From the NCBI RefSeq assembly GCF_910592395.1, contig NC_088321.1, positions 9,922,001 to 9,986,000 of the forward strand: DNA of 64,000 bases, written 5' to 3'. How positions within the stretch are numbered: position 1 is the first letter of the stretch; every line of letters starts with the position of its first letter. The position numbers and the translations under genes are program-made. Positions 63,666 to 64,000 of the stretch are shown here, one piece after another. The DNA is from Lineus longissimus. Its lineage: Eukaryota; Nemertea; Pilidiophora; Heteronemertea; Lineidae. The notes under the pieces are model-generated. The model was given only the letters and a program-made list of their open reading frames with translations, did not search any database and was not told the origin of the DNA.

Positions 63666-64000
63666 GCTGCCATTTTGAAAAAAGTTGTTCATTTTCAAAA
63701 GGTAGGCTATAACAGTTACTTTTTAAATTGAGGAATCTAAATTGAATAGGCTGGCCTGCAATTTGAGGGCCCTTGCTGCACTTGCAGTACTAAAGTTATC
63801 CTTGTTCTGTGAACATACCTAGTCAGCTGTAGGCCTGGCCTAGTAGTCAGTAGTGGTAGCTCCAAAAGAAGCTAATAATGTTCAGCCATCCTAATTCCAG
63901 TCCCTGTTATTCCCAAGGTTGCGGCAGAGCGATGTGCCGCGGAGTTATGTCTTGCATGAAGTCTGCAACCAACTTCATGGGTGTATTTCAAAGTAGTGCA

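Noticed and set aside
63488-63731. Thr/Asn-rich or Val-rich small proteins
   Set aside because: Translation of the GTTAGT microsatellite.

Overview
This window is nuclear DNA of an invertebrate animal, and the repeat content suggests a marine one. It has spliced host exons with canonical GT/AG borders, a tRNA-derived SINE, CR1/Jockey-type and DIRS-type retrotransposons, and PIF/Harbinger, pogo/Tigger and mariner DNA transposons. The SINE body ('tctccacccaggtgt', 'aaatgggtacc', 'aagcgctttgag') resembles SINEs I associate with echinoderms, lancelets and other marine deuterostomes. That is recall, not a search, and the species is not identified. Host genes are sparse: two exons of a trypsin-like serine protease (55.7-57.1 kb) and one exon with a ubiquitin-specific-protease Cys box (25.2-25.3 kb). 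Most of the rest is mobile DNA.

The most notable part is 1-22 kb: an integrated Polinton/Maverick-type virus-like element. In its rightward copy, read on the minus strand, it carries a small OB-like protein, a protein-primed family B DNA polymerase, a conserved protein of unknown function (404 aa), a retroviral-type integrase, a candidate major capsid protein, an A32-like packaging ATPase, and a run of small helical, membrane and beta-rich proteins that probably build the virion. Polymerase and integrase are dead (frameshifts, a stop codon, a SINE insertion). The capsid, ATPase and virion-type genes are mostly open. Almost every structural gene starts inside an AATAAATG motif like the poxvirus late promoter/initiator, whereas polymerase, integrase and the OB-like gene do not. 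Near-perfect hairpins sit at some gene ends.

The left part of the window is a giant imperfect palindrome. Bases 1-4566 are the inverted, roughly 99% identical counterpart of 5387-9930, around an 820-base loop. The centre lies in a Harbinger transposon inserted in the Polinton: both arms hold transposase exon 1 and only the loop holds exon 2. The arms carry different indels, so they are not one read copied twice.

Two further decayed relatives of the same element family lie at 22.5-24.1 kb and 53.76-55.3 kb. From 27.4 to 35.8 kb there is a DIRS element split by a CR1/Jockey-type LINE, which is itself interrupted, followed by a long inverted repeat enclosing a 44-bp minisatellite. From 36 to 44 kb there are modular non-coding repeats and SINEs. 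From 45.9 to 47.8 kb there are two fold-back elements of one family. From 47.8 to 53 kb there is an apparently intact two-exon pogo transposase gene (452 aa), a decayed pogo copy and a second Harbinger. From 57.6 to 61.5 kb there are decayed pogo, mariner and DDE_1 transposases. The last 2.5 kb holds a short inverted-repeat element and a GTTAGT microsatellite.
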